Positions 1-6,821 of a DNA stretch of 64,000 bases are shown one piece after another. The DNA lies in the NCBI GenBank assembly GCA_030041515.1, contig JASHNS010000062.1, positions 18,858-82,857 of the forward strand, given 5' to 3'. The translations under genes and the position numbers were made by a program. This stretch comes from Acidobacteriaceae bacterium. GTDB taxonomy: Bacteria; Acidobacteriota; Terriglobia; Terriglobales; Acidobacteriaceae. Under the pieces are notes generated by a model that made no database searches, was not told the origin of the DNA, and was given only the letters and a program-made list of their open reading frames with translations. How positions within the stretch are numbered: position 1 is the first letter of the stretch; each line of letters starts with the position of its first letter.

Positions 1-254
1 CCCGCATGCGCGCCGTCGAGAATCACCGCTGGCTCCTCCTCGACACCAACAACGGCGTCACCACCGTCATCGATCCCCGCGGCCGCGTCACCCTCTCCGC
101 CCCGCGCCACACCCTCGCCACCCTCGTCGCCCGCTACGGATACGAATCGGACCTCACCTTCTACACCCGCTACGGCGACGTCTTCGCGTACCTCTGCTCC
201 CTCGTCGTGATCCTCGCCCTCGCGCTCGCCTTCCGCCGCCGTTCCACCCGCTGA
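1..254 (+). CDS. lnt: Apolipoprotein N-acyltransferase, C-terminal fragment
   Basis: Only the last 83 codons are present; the reading frame enters from the left edge. The segment 'GVTTVIDPRGRV' followed by 'TFYTRYGDVFAYLC' and a closing hydrophobic stretch (about 20 residues, ending RRRSTR) matches the end of the nitrilase-like domain and final membrane helix of Lnt, the inner-membrane enzyme that adds the third acyl chain to lipoproteins. The catalytic Glu-Lys-Cys residues would lie outside the window, so activity cannot be judged. It is followed on the same strand, 68 bp later, by prfB. Identification rests on family knowledge and a short segment, but the motif order is characteristic. Confidence 0.8.
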   Translation, partial: RMRAVENHRWLLLDTNNGVTTVIDPRGRVTLSAPRHTLATLVARYGYESDLTFYTRYGDVFAYLCSLVVILALALAFRRRSTR

Positions 255-277
255 CCGGACCTAAGCTGGCCGGTTTT

Positions 278-322
278 TAGCTGCCCGCCTCTTAGCTACC
301 CGCTTTTTAGCTATCCTTAGTC
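278..322 (+). repeat. Three degenerate 15-nt tandem units abutting the prfB start
   Basis: Units at 278-292, 293-307 and 308-322 read TAGCTGCCCGCCTCT, TAGCTACCCGCTTTT and TAGCTATCCTTAGTC. The array ends exactly at the prfB ATG at 323, so this start has no recognisable Shine-Dalgarno sequence. It belongs to the wider set of short tandem arrays seen at gene boundaries in this window. Confidence 0.6.
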
Positions 323-1481
323 ATGCTCTCCGATCTCGAATTCTCCTACGCTCCCGTCCGCGAAAAAGTCCGCGAGTTGCGGGAGTATCTTTGACCAGGC
401 CCGCCTCCGCTCCGATCTCGCCGCTCTCGAAACAAAATTAGCCGACCCCGCTCTCTGGTCGAACCCCGCCGCCTCGCAGCCCCTCATGCGCGACCGCAAG
501 CGCATCGAAGCCCAGCTCGCCGACGACGCCGAGCTCGCCCGCCGCTCCGGCGACATCGACGCGTACTTCGAGCTCGCCCGCGAATCCGGCCCGGAAAACT
601 CCCAGGAAGTCCTCGCGATCCTCGCCGATCTCGAACGCGAAATCAAAGAGCTCGCCGCCTTCGCCGACCAGCTCGAATCCCGCACCATGCTCTCCGGCGA
701 AACCGACTCTCTCAACGCCATCGTCACGGTCCATCCCGGCGCCGGCGGCACCGAGTCGCAGGACTGGGCCGAGATGCTCACGCGCATTTATCTCCGCTGG
801 GCCGAGCAGCAGGGCTTCAAAACTGAAATGAACGACTACCAGGCCGGCGAAGAGGCCGGCATCAAGTCCGCCACCTTCACCATCGCCGGCGACTCCGCCT
901 TCGGCCTGCTCTCCGGCGAAACCGGCGTGCATCGCCTCGTCCGCATCTCGCCCTTCGATCAGGCCAAGCGCCGCCATACTTCGTTCGCCTCGGTCTTCGT
1001 GTCGCCCGAGATCGACGACTCCATCCAGATCGACATCAAGCCCGACGAAATCCGCACCGACACCTATCGCTCCGGCGGCAAGGGCGGCCAGCACGTCAAC
1101 ACCACAGACTCCGCCGTCCGCATCACGCACATCCCCACGGGCATCGTCGTCCAGTGCCAGAACGAGCGCTCCCAGCACAAGAACCGCGACAAGGCGATGA
1201 AGATGCTGCGTTCGCGCCTCTACGAATACGAGCTGGAAAAGAAGCAGGCCACGGCCAGGAAGCTCGAAGACTCCAAGCTCGACATCAACTTCGGCTCCCA
1301 GATTCGCAGCTACGTCCTCCAGCCGTACAGGATGGTCAAGGACCTCCGCACCCGCGTCGAAGTCGGCGACGTCAGCAAGGTGCTCGACGGCTATCTCGAC
1401 CCCTTCATCCGCGGCTATCTCCTGGCGAAACGTCAGGGCGCCGTCCCCGTCGCCGCCGGAACGGATGACGATCTGGAATAG
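323..1481 (+). CDS. prfB: Peptide chain release factor 2, with programmed +1 frameshift
   Basis: RF2 recognises UGA and UAA stop codons on the ribosome and triggers peptide release. ATG 323 opens a 23-codon frame that ends at an in-frame TGA (392-394). A +1 shift on CTT (389-391) enters the long frame at GAC 393 and runs to TAG 1479-1481, giving about 385 residues. The codon-recognition tripeptide SPF is near residue 209 and the catalytic GGQ near residue 254. The length is slightly above the usual 365 because of a C-terminal tail. The site has the known autoregulatory form: low RF2 slows reading of UGA and favours the shift. The gene follows lnt and is followed by its own hairpin terminator. 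Confidence 0.96.
380..395 (+). promoter_or_regulatory. prfB programmed +1 frameshift site
   Basis: The sequence CGGGAGTATCTTTGAC has an internal Shine-Dalgarno-like GGGAG, then TAT, the slippery CTT, the in-frame TGA and a following C. This is the order and spacing of the classic RF2 autoregulatory shift signal, in which anti-SD pairing behind the decoding site pushes the ribosome forward by one base. Confidence 0.95.
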
Positions 1482-2155
1482 CACGCGATCGGCAATGCAA
1501 GTTCCTGGACGGCTCGCCCTGGCGAGCCGTTTTCGCTCGAGGTGAGGCTTTCGGGTTCGTCCGGAAGGTTTTTTTCGCAGATTTCGTAGGTGTGGGAAGT
1601 AGAGGGGTTAGCTCCCCCCTCCTGCGTAGGTGTGGGAAACAAAGGATTTACGGGATCGAGGGACCCGGGTATTGAATCTATGGGGTTTGCGGCCTCCGCT
1701 ACGGGCTCGATTGCGGGTTCGGCGGCCAGTTCCGGGTTGGCAGCGGCGGGCGGGTCGGGCGGGACGAGGAGCTGGCCGCCATCCTCCTCGACGCAGTCGG
1801 CGACGATGGGCTCGGGTTCTTCCTCGGACTGGAGGCGCTCTTCGCGCTGGCGGAGGGTGCGCAAGCAGGTGCGCTGGACGCAGGTCATGACCGCGGCCTG
1901 GCGATGGTCGATTTCGCTGTCGCCGAGGGCTTTGGCGATGAGGTTCAGGTTATGGAGGACGGAAGCCTCGTCCTCGACCCAGACAAAAGGAATGCCGGGC
2001 GAGAAGGTCTGACGGGTGGGCGCGGGCCGGCGGAGCTGCTGCTCCCAGCGGTAGTTGTGCTCGAAGCAGAGGCCGTTATCTTTCCAGGAAGGCATGGTGC
2101 AGCGGGCGCCGTTGATTTTGACGTGACGACAGCGGGTTGCAGTTTTTGATGACAT
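1433..2155 (-). CDS. Cys/His-motif protein, paralogue 1 of 3
   Basis: 240 residues. The N-terminus carries CRH (C9, H11), then GARCTMP and LCFEH, a spacing of Cys and His that could bind one zinc ion. The same pattern opens the two proteins encoded just upstream. After a region rich in predicted helix (about 60-120) the protein has a long, acidic, Pro/Ala-rich low-complexity tail. ATG 2155 is preceded by GAGGATCG. The last codons read through the prfB terminator and overlap the 3' end of prfB by 49 bp, so the tail may be a recent extension caused by loss of an earlier stop. Function unknown; similar CRH-type proteins are, to my knowledge, common hypothetical proteins in Acidobacteriota. Confidence 0.7.
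   Translation of the reverse strand: MSSKTATRCRHVKINGARCTMPSWKDNGLCFEHNYRWEQQLRRPAPTRQTFSPGIPFVWVEDEASVLHNLNLIAKALGDSEIDHRQAAVMTCVQRTCLRTLRQREERLQSEEEPEPIVADCVEEDGGQLLVPPDPPAAANPELAAEPAIEPVAEAANPIDSIPGSLDPVNPLFPTPTQEGGANPSTSHTYEICEKNLPDEPESLTSSENGSPGRAVQELALPIACYSRSSSVPAATGTAP
1509..1533 (+). terminator. Intrinsic terminator after prfB
   Basis: A perfect 10-bp stem, ACGGCTCGCC (1509-1518) and GGCGAGCCGT (1521-1530), has a 2-nt spacer and is followed by TTT. It sits 28 bp after the prfB stop. It lies inside the C-terminal codons of the convergent gene at 1433-2155. Confidence 0.75.
1585..1638. repeat. Direct repeat CGTAGGTGTGGGAA, two copies 40 bp apart
   Basis: CGTAGGTGTGGGAA occurs at 1585-1598 and again at 1625-1638, within the tail-coding part of Cys/His paralogue 1. 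It may reflect a local duplication that lengthened the low-complexity tail. Confidence 0.5.
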
Positions 2156-2163
2156 CGATCCTC

Positions 2164-2205
2164 GCTGGTTGCTGGTTGCTAGTTACTCGTTGCTGGTTGT
2201 TGATG
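2164..2205. repeat. Degenerate heptamer array (GCTGGTT)
   Basis: Six contiguous 7-nt units: GCTGGTT, GCTGGTT, GCTAGTT, ACTCGTT, GCTGGTT, GTTGATG. The third unit supplies the stop codon (TAG on the minus strand, 2179-2181) of Cys/His paralogue 2, so its last residues are encoded by the array. Confidence 0.7.
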
Positions 2206-2604
2206 GCATTTCGACTCGGGTTGGGAGGTGCGGGCGAGGTCTTGCTGGGTGGTGGCAGAGAGGCGCCGGACCTGCTCCATGGCGCGAAGGGTACTCGTGC
2301 TGGTGCGCATCTGGGCGTTCATGTCTCTGAGGTCGCCGCAGGTGAGGTTGCCGTTGGCGCAGGCGACGACGATGCGGCCGATGTTGACCAGGATGTCGTC
2401 GTAGTCTTCGGCGAAAAACGAAACGATCGGGATCATGGGAGCAATCGCGGGGATGTGGTGCCTGCGGATGATCGCCATGTTGTGTTGGGAGAGGTGGCTG
2501 TTGCAAAGGTCGTGGCAAAGGAGGGCGGGGCTGGAGCAGCGGGTGCCGTCGATGTGGACGTGTCGGCAGCGGGAACGGGGTTCCCTGGTTTGCGTTTCCG
2601 GCAT
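2179..2604 (-). CDS. Cys/His-motif protein, paralogue 2 of 3
   Basis: 141 residues. The N-terminal pattern is CRHVHIDGTRC, then SPALLCHDLCNSH, repeating the Cys-x-His, Gly-x-x-Cys, Leu-Cys-x-x-His order of its neighbours. A conserved middle block (HHIPAIAPMIPIV... DYDDILVNIGRIV) matches HRIPDIQPILPAV... DYDEITVNLSLIM in paralogue 3, then a helical region ends in a Gln/Ser-rich tail encoded by a heptamer array. ATG 2604 has GAAAGGAACCCC upstream, nearly the same ribosome-binding context as paralogue 3. Probably co-transcribed with its two relatives. No function is assigned; a zinc-binding, nucleic-acid or protein-contact role would be a guess. Confidence 0.72.
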   Translation of the reverse strand: MPETQTREPRSRCRHVHIDGTRCSSPALLCHDLCNSHLSQHNMAIIRRHHIPAIAPMIPIVSFFAEDYDDILVNIGRIVVACANGNLTCGDLRDMNAQMRTSTSTLRAMEQVRRLSATTQQDLARTSQPESKCHQQPATSN

Positions 2605-2653
2605 GGGGTTCCTTTCGAGATTGGTGGTCGGTCAATGCGGGCGGATGCGGTTC

Positions 2654-3070
2654 CTACTGGATTGTGTGGGATGGCCGGTTGCGGGAGGGTTTGGCGCGGG
2701 AGATGCGGGCGAGGTCGAGCAGGATGGAGTCGCGGAGGCGTTCGACGTAGTGGATGGCGCGGAGGGTGCGATTGCAGGTGCGGAGGAGCAGATTCATGCG
2801 TTTGGCTTCATCGGGGGTGGGATTGCCGTGGAGGAGGACCCCCATGATGAGGCTGAGATTGACCGTGATCTCGTCGTAATCGCGGTCGTCGCTGAGGGTG
2901 ACGGCGGGGAGGATGGGCTGGATATCGGGGATGCGATGCGCGTGGATGACGGCCACCTGCTGCTCGAAGCGGTGTTTTTTGCAGAGGTCGTGTTGGCGGA
3001 GGGAGGGCTGGGAGCAGCGGGTTCCTTCGGAATCGAGGTGACGGCAGCGTTGTCTGATGGTGTCAGCCAT
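2654..3070 (-). CDS. Cys/His-motif protein, paralogue 3 of 3
   Basis: 138 residues from ATG 3070, which has GAAAGGACC seven bases upstream; a longer frame reaching 3247 would read through a terminator hairpin and is rejected. The protein begins MADTIRQRCRH, followed by GTRCSQPSLRQHDLCKKH, the same Cys/His pattern as the two genes downstream. It shares the IPxIxP and DYDE/DYDD blocks with paralogue 2, then has a helical segment ending in a basic tail. It is the promoter-proximal member of the cluster. A candidate promoter and a strong hairpin lie 140-220 bp upstream. Confidence 0.75.
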   Translation of the reverse strand: MADTIRQRCRHLDSEGTRCSQPSLRQHDLCKKHRFEQQVAVIHAHRIPDIQPILPAVTLSDDRDYDEITVNLSLIMGVLLHGNPTPDEAKRMNLLLRTCNRTLRAIHYVERLRDSILLDLARISRAKPSRNRPSHTIQ

Positions 3071-3210
3071 GTGAGGTCCTTTCGTGAGGCGTGATGAGCT
3101 CAGAGTGATCGGTGAGGAGTCAATGCGAATTAGCGGGTGGGGGCGTGGCCTCCCGCATCTGCCAAAACCGTGCAGATATGGGGCACCCAGGATATGTTCC
3201 GGGAAACAGA

Positions 3211-3235
3211 AAAGGCCGCGCTGGGCGCGGCCTTT
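3211..3235 (-). terminator. Strong hairpin terminator or attenuator
   Basis: A perfect 11-bp stem, AAAGGCCGCGC and GCGCGGCCTTT, with a TGG loop. On the minus strand it is followed by TTCTGTTT and on the plus strand by CTTAATTT, so it could work both ways. It either ends transcripts of the protease gene (stop at 3466) or acts as an attenuator in the leader of the Cys/His cluster, if the promoter at 3262-3290 is real. Confidence 0.7.
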
Positions 3236-3261
3236 CTTAATTTCCACTCTATAAGTTCAGT

Positions 3262-3290
3262 ATATCAGGTTGGAAGAATTAGGCTGCCAA
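3262..3290 (-). promoter_or_regulatory. Candidate promoter for the Cys/His cluster
   Basis: Minus-strand TTGGCA (3285-3290), a 17-bp spacer and TGATAT (3262-3267), with TATACT overlapping. It is placed to drive the three Cys/His genes through a leader containing the hairpin at 3211-3235. Motif match only. Confidence 0.35.
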
Positions 3291-3363
3291 CTATTATTGG
3301 CCGAAAGCCTTGTGGAATGAGGGGGAACACTAAAGTAAGGGGTTGACAAGGTAAGGCAGGGGA

Positions 3364-3391
3364 TACGGTTTACGGGTTAGGGGCTAGGACG
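3364..3391. repeat. Degenerate heptamer array (TACGGTT)
   Basis: Four 7-nt units: TACGGTT, TACGGGT, TAGGGGC, TAGGACG. It lies between the Cys/His cluster and the protease gene. Confidence 0.45.
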
Positions 3392-3457
3392 ACAATTGGC
3401 TGGTTGGGCTTCGTGCTTTCCCAGATCCACCGAGCCGGCGATTGTTGGCAGGCGTCT

Positions 3458-3486
3458 AGCACACCTCAGTGTGCTGCTGTTTTTTG
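3458..3486 (+). terminator. Hairpin with T-run spanning the protease stop codon
   Basis: A perfect 7-bp stem, AGCACAC and GTGTGCT, with loop CTCA is followed on the plus strand by GCTGTTTTTT. The protease stop codon on the minus strand (3466-3468) lies in the loop. With its T-run on the plus strand, it could protect the protease gene from antisense transcription. No plus-strand gene lies immediately upstream. Confidence 0.4.
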
Positions 3487-4524
3487 AGCGGCCGCCGCTT
3501 GGTCGCGCTGGTTGGCCAATATTGGGCTGTCCAACAAAGACTTTAATTCGTCCGCCGGTACAATCGTCGTAATGCCGCTGTTAGCGCCTATCCTCCCAAT
3601 GAAAGTCGTCGCAGCCTGTAGTTGGAAGTTCTCTGACTCGGTCATATAACCGCTAACGACTCCCAGCAAGAGCATATGCTCTCCGAATGTCAGGGAGCCG
3701 TTTCTGAGTCCGCTTAAATTCACGAACACTGGCGAACCGCTATTGCCATTGAAGCTGTGCATATCGGCCAAATAGAGGTGCCCGGGCAGTCCGAGGGTTG
3801 TTGGAATTTCCTCGTCGGGGAGCATTGCCAATACGCCCTCTCGTACGACAGGCTCGATCCTCGTCTGGCCGGGGAACTGGGCAAAGAAGCCGCTGAACAT
3901 CACGGAGTCGCCCTCCGACACTCCTTGGGCCTTGACGACGTCCGCGGTCGCCAGGATCGTCTCTGGAATTAACAAGATGTCCAGTTTTGCCGGATTGAAT
4001 CCCAGCGGTGCAATAGCTAGGTCGACCGATGGGTCCGACGGATAAATCCACTGCGGGTTCAACGGTAGGTCAATAGCCAGCGGACCAGTTTCGCCATTAG
4101 TCAACACGCGGTTCGCGCGAATCGAGAAACCCAACACGGTGACGGGGTGTCCTAGAGCCACGGACGGGTCGGCCATATGGCGGTTAGTTACCAAATAGGA
4201 GAAGCCGCTAGATTGATCCGGATGCGGACTGCCTGCCGAGCTCTTACTAGGGACCAGGACGAAGAAGGCCGTCCCTTCTGCGTGTCCGATCTGCGCGCCG
4301 TCTCGAAATTCCACGGTTAGAAAGACAACCGTCTTCTTCAATTGAGTAGCGAAGGGGAGCGTTGGGGCGGGCGGTGGGTTCTGGCTCGCTGTAGTCGCCG
4401 TTTGCGGGGACTGGGCTCGTGCGGGGCTGCAAGGTAGCAGGGCCAGCACAAGAGGAAGAGCTGAGATACATAGGGTGGTGGTAATTAAGGCAAGAACGTT
4501 GACCGGAGGTGTCCGTCGTTCCAT
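3466..4524 (-). CDS. Secreted trypsin-like serine protease
   Basis: 352 residues. A signal peptide (about 1-37, ending PARA before QSP) is followed by a Pro/Thr-rich linker and a chymotrypsin-fold domain. The catalytic triad is visible: His in TNRHMA (about 115), Asp in VDLAIA (about 167) and Ser in FNGNSGSPVF (about 261). The protein is therefore expected to act outside the cytoplasm. CAGGAGGGCGAC before ATG 4524 is a strong ribosome-binding site. Codon use and base composition are less G+C-rich than the flanking genes, suggesting acquired DNA. It is divergent from the zinc-ribbon/peptidoglycan-binding gene at 4761, with both promoters in the shared 236-bp gap. Substrate unknown. Confidence 0.82.
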   Translation of the reverse strand: MERRTPPVNVLALITTTLCISALPLVLALLPCSPARAQSPQTATTASQNPPPAPTLPFATQLKKTVVFLTVEFRDGAQIGHAEGTAFFVLVPSKSSAGSPHPDQSSGFSYLVTNRHMADPSVALGHPVTVLGFSIRANRVLTNGETGPLAIDLPLNPQWIYPSDPSVDLAIAPLGFNPAKLDILLIPETILATADVVKAQGVSEGDSVMFSGFFAQFPGQTRIEPVVREGVLAMLPDEEIPTTLGLPGHLYLADMHSFNGNSGSPVFVNLSGLRNGSLTFGEHMLLLGVVSGYMTESENFQLQAATTFIGRIGANSGITTIVPADELKSLLDSPILANQRDQAAAAQKTAAH

Positions 4525-4584
4525 GTCGCCCTCCTGAAGCGGTGATCTCTCGCTTCGGCACGATGGAGCTGTTGCGCTGTCAGC

Positions 4585-4613
4585 ACAATAGGCGAATATG
4601 GGGCGAAAGTAAA
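4585..4613 (-). promoter_or_regulatory. Candidate promoter of the protease gene
   Basis: Minus strand: TTTACT (4608-4613), 17-bp spacer, TATTGT (4585-4590), about 60 bp before the protease ATG at 4524. Motif match only. Confidence 0.4.
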
Positions 4614-4697
4614 GCTGGTCGAGTCTTCCCCGCCGCGACCGACTGAATCGATTTCGTCTGCGGGCGAAAACGCGGGTTCCGTCCTTCTGCGACGTCC

Positions 4698-4726
4698 TTG
4701 ACTGGTTACTCCAAGGGGGTTAGGCT
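4698..4726 (+). promoter_or_regulatory. Candidate promoter of the zinc-ribbon gene
   Basis: TTGACT (4698-4703), a 17-bp spacer and TAGGCT (4721-4726). A start near 4733 leaves a short leader with GGAGAGGAGAGAG before ATG 4761. This argues for the start at 4761 and against a longer frame beginning at the TTG of this -35 box. Confidence 0.45.
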
Positions 4727-4760
4727 GCCGCCAAATGCAATCGTTGCGGAGAGGAGAGAG

Positions 4761-5711
4761 ATGATCTGCGGCGTGTGTGGATCGGAAAGGCCGGTCGGGG
4801 ACGAGTACTGCGGAAAGTGCGGGGCCGTCCTATCGCCCGACGCGAGCCGCCTAAGGGAGCAGGTGGTCGCTGTGGTGCGTGAGACGGTCAAGGACGGCGA
4901 TGTCCTTGCCGGCGAGATTGCCGGGAAGGTTGAGGACCAGCTGTGGCGTTGGGCCAAGGTTTTAAGCATCTGTGGAGTTCTTTTGAGCCTTTGCGGGATG
5001 GCGTTCGTTGGCGCATTGGGCCTCTTTGGCGTTAGGAGTTACGAAACCGCGAAGGGTCAAATCGATGCCGCTGGGTCAGCGGCTGCTCAAAGTATTCGCG
5101 ATGCTGGCCAACGCAATGCGGCAGATCTGAATACGCAAGCGCGGGTCTTGTTGAGTCAGCTTGAGGGGCAAGCGACGCCGGCCGAGGCGCAATTGCGTGG
5201 GTTGTCAGCCCGCGAGCAGGCCGCCAGTTTGAAGGTGCAGCGTCTGGAGGCTGCCTTCGGGCAAGACAATCAACGTTTGGCCGCGCTGCAGCGACTGCAA
5301 CACTCGGCGCCCCTGACGCCAATTGGCAATATCAGTAGTGATTTGACCACGCCGTACAACCCAGCGTCGCCTCTCGCTGGCTCTGTGTTGGCCGTGTACG
5401 AGCTGGGCTCAACGGGACCGCAGATTGCGGCTCTGCAGAGCCAGCTGACTGACTTGGGTTGCTATTCGGGCACAGCCGACGGCCAGTTCGACGACGCGAC
5501 GGAGCGGGCGGTCGTGGCCTTTCAAACTGCCTATTCCAATTCACGGTCCTCCCTCATGCTGACGAGTGCATTACTCGCTGGCGATGATTTCGCTGATTAC
5601 CACAATCTCGCCGCGGCTCTTTATGCGCCCGAGGGCCCGGATGGGGTTGGGGTAGTGGGCTGGGAGACTTGGAACCATTTGTTTGCCGCTTCGCCGGTTC
5701 ACTGCAAGTAA
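4761..5711 (+). CDS. Zinc-ribbon, membrane, coiled-coil, peptidoglycan-binding protein
   Basis: 316 residues from ATG 4761, chosen for its purine-rich ribosome-binding site. Order of parts: an N-terminal zinc ribbon (ICGVCG and YCGKCG), a short charged helix, one transmembrane helix (about residues 70-95), a Gln/Ala-rich coiled coil (about 105-190), and a C-terminal segment (GPQIAALQSQLTDLGCYSG... DDATERAVVAFQ) that resembles the PG_binding_1 three-helix domain. The ribbon should stay in the cytoplasm and the rest should reach the periplasm and cell wall, so it could link cytoplasm to wall. It is divergent from a secreted protease and sits in the same differently composed patch. Function unknown. 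Confidence 0.75.
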   Translation: MICGVCGSERPVGDEYCGKCGAVLSPDASRLREQVVAVVRETVKDGDVLAGEIAGKVEDQLWRWAKVLSICGVLLSLCGMAFVGALGLFGVRSYETAKGQIDAAGSAAAQSIRDAGQRNAADLNTQARVLLSQLEGQATPAEAQLRGLSAREQAASLKVQRLEAAFGQDNQRLAALQRLQHSAPLTPIGNISSDLTTPYNPASPLAGSVLAVYELGSTGPQIAALQSQLTDLGCYSGTADGQFDDATERAVVAFQTAYSNSRSSLMLTSALLAGDDFADYHNLAAALYAPEGPDGVGVVGWETWNHLFAASPVHCK

Positions 5712-5734
5712 ATGGCGGCGATGAGAGGGGAAGC

Positions 5735-6058
5735 ATGGCGAGGGGGAAGCTCTTCGACGAGATGATGGAAGGCGTTGGCGCGATGAAGGCGCGGCGCGAG
5801 GAGAAGATCACGCTGCGCACGTGGCGGAAGACGCCGGCGCCGCTGCCGGAACTGGATTCGGCGCTGATCCGGGAGACGCGGGAGCGGCTGCGCTGCTCGC
5901 GAGCGGTGTTTGCGCGGCGGCTGCGGATCAACGAGCGCACGCTGGAGAAGTGGGAGCAGGGACGGGCGAAGCCGAATCCGCAGGCGGCGGCGCTGCTGCT
6001 GCTGGTGCGGCGCTATCCGGACACGCTGCAACGGCTGGAGCGTGTGGCGGAGGGGTGA
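5735..6058 (+). CDS. Orphan HTH protein, HigA/NadS-like antitoxin type
   Basis: 107 residues from ATG 5735, preceded by GAGAGGGG. The N-terminal half (MARGKLFDEMMEGVGAMKARREEKITLRT) is the usual lead-in of NadS/HigA-like antitoxins. The second half is an XRE-type helix-turn-helix (RETRERLRCSRAVFARRLRINERTLEKWEQG) and ends with the leucine-rich segment typical of the group. These proteins normally pair with a RelE/HigB-type toxin encoded directly upstream. No toxin frame is present between 5711 and 5735 or downstream, so it is an orphan that may act as a plain repressor. It marks the right end of the accessory patch. Confidence 0.75.
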   Translation: MARGKLFDEMMEGVGAMKARREEKITLRTWRKTPAPLPELDSALIRETRERLRCSRAVFARRLRINERTLEKWEQGRAKPNPQAAALLLLVRRYPDTLQRLERVAEG

Positions 6059-6101
6059 GGATGCGGGTGCCCAAAGGCTCTGCCCGCGCTATCCTTCCTC
6101 C

Positions 6102-6473
6102 ATGCCTCTCACCGTCGCCGAAACGCTCCGCATCGGACGCGCGTTTCCCAACGTCGAGGAGACGACGTCGTGGGGCGCTCCCGCGCTGAAAGTCTGCGGG
6201 CAGTTGATGGCCTGCGTGCCGACGAACAAAGCCGCCGAGCCGAACTCGTTCCTCATCCGCATGGATCGCCGCGAGCGGCCGGCGCTGCTGGCCGAGGCTC
6301 CCGATCTCTACTACGCGCCCGACCATTACCTCGGCTACGACGGCGTTCTGGTGCGGCTGGCGCGCTGCTCGCCCGAACTGATGCACGATCTGCTGGCGAT
6401 GGCCCACAACTTCGTCTCGCGGAAGCGTGCCGCGCGACCCGGCAAACGGAACAGAAGTTACCCGCACCGGTAA
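6102..6473 (+). CDS. MmcQ/YjbR-like protein
   Basis: 123 residues from ATG 6102. The pattern GRAFPNVEETTSWGAPALKVCGQLMAC, then LAEAPDLYYAPDHYLGYDGVLVRL, is that of the YjbR family (CyaY-like fold, proposed DNA contact, function not established). The C-terminus ends in a short basic stretch (SRKRAARPGKRNRSYPHR). It stands alone between the HTH gene and the pilin gene, 43 bp after the HTH stop, on the same strand. Confidence 0.78.
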   Translation: MPLTVAETLRIGRAFPNVEETTSWGAPALKVCGQLMACVPTNKAAEPNSFLIRMDRRERPALLAEAPDLYYAPDHYLGYDGVLVRLARCSPELMHDLLAMAHNFVSRKRAARPGKRNRSYPHR

Positions 6474-6626
6474 CCTTGCCGGCGTGACTACGGTGGGAAG
6501 CGGTCTGCCCCGGATGGGCGATGAAAAGGACGCGCCGCACCCTCACACTGGTTGCAACTTCTTATGACCGATTTCCGCACACGCTACTCCAGGCTGGAAC
6601 CAATTCACGTTCAGGAGGAATTCCCC

Positions 6627-6821
6627 TTGCAGCGCGCCGTCCAATCTCTGAAAACCCTGTGGCATGACGAATCCGGACAGGATGTGGTGGAATACGCGCT
6701 TCTCGCCGCGTTGATCGCCCTGTCGGTGGTGAGCGAAATGCATAAATTCGGCACCGCGCTGGAGAAGGATTACACCACCATCGGCACCGACTTCGCGAAG
6801 CACAAAAACTACAAGCTCTAA
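6627..6821 (+). CDS. Flp/Fap-type pilin subunit
   Basis: 64 residues. TTG 6627 is chosen because CAGGAGGAATT lies at ideal spacing before it; a longer frame from 6552 has no such site. The protein has a short basic leader, then SGQDVVEYALLAALIALSVV, the Gly/Glu-containing hydrophobic helix of Flp pilins processed by a TadV-type prepilin peptidase, then a short hydrophilic tail with Lys and Tyr. Flp pilins form thin adhesive Tad pili. No tad or cpa assembly genes are adjacent, so assembly genes must lie elsewhere if this pilin is used. Short length is normal for the family. Confidence 0.85.
   Translation: MQRAVQSLKTLWHDESGQDVVEYALLAALIALSVVSEMHKFGTALEKDYTTIGTDFAKHKNYKL

Larger units (their letters stand above)
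3071..3465. other. 395-bp intergenic region with leader hairpin and heptamers
   Basis: No gene is supported here. It holds, from right to left on the minus strand, a hairpin at the protease stop codon, a four-unit heptamer array, a candidate promoter (3262-3290), a very strong hairpin (3211-3235) and an untranslated leader into paralogue 3. Base composition changes near 3240, from G+C-rich on the left to more balanced on the right, which is taken as the edge of an accessory patch. Confidence 0.6.

Noticed and set aside
438..1484. 348-codon minus-strand frame opposite prfB
   Set aside because: It is a shadow of prfB in G+C-rich DNA; its translation is Gly/Ala/Val/Asp-rich with no domain, while the plus strand encodes RF2 with SPF and GGQ.
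3071..3247. N-terminal extension of Cys/His paralogue 3
   Set aside because: It would translate through a perfect terminator hairpin, and ATG 3070 has a good ribosome-binding site shared with paralogue 2.
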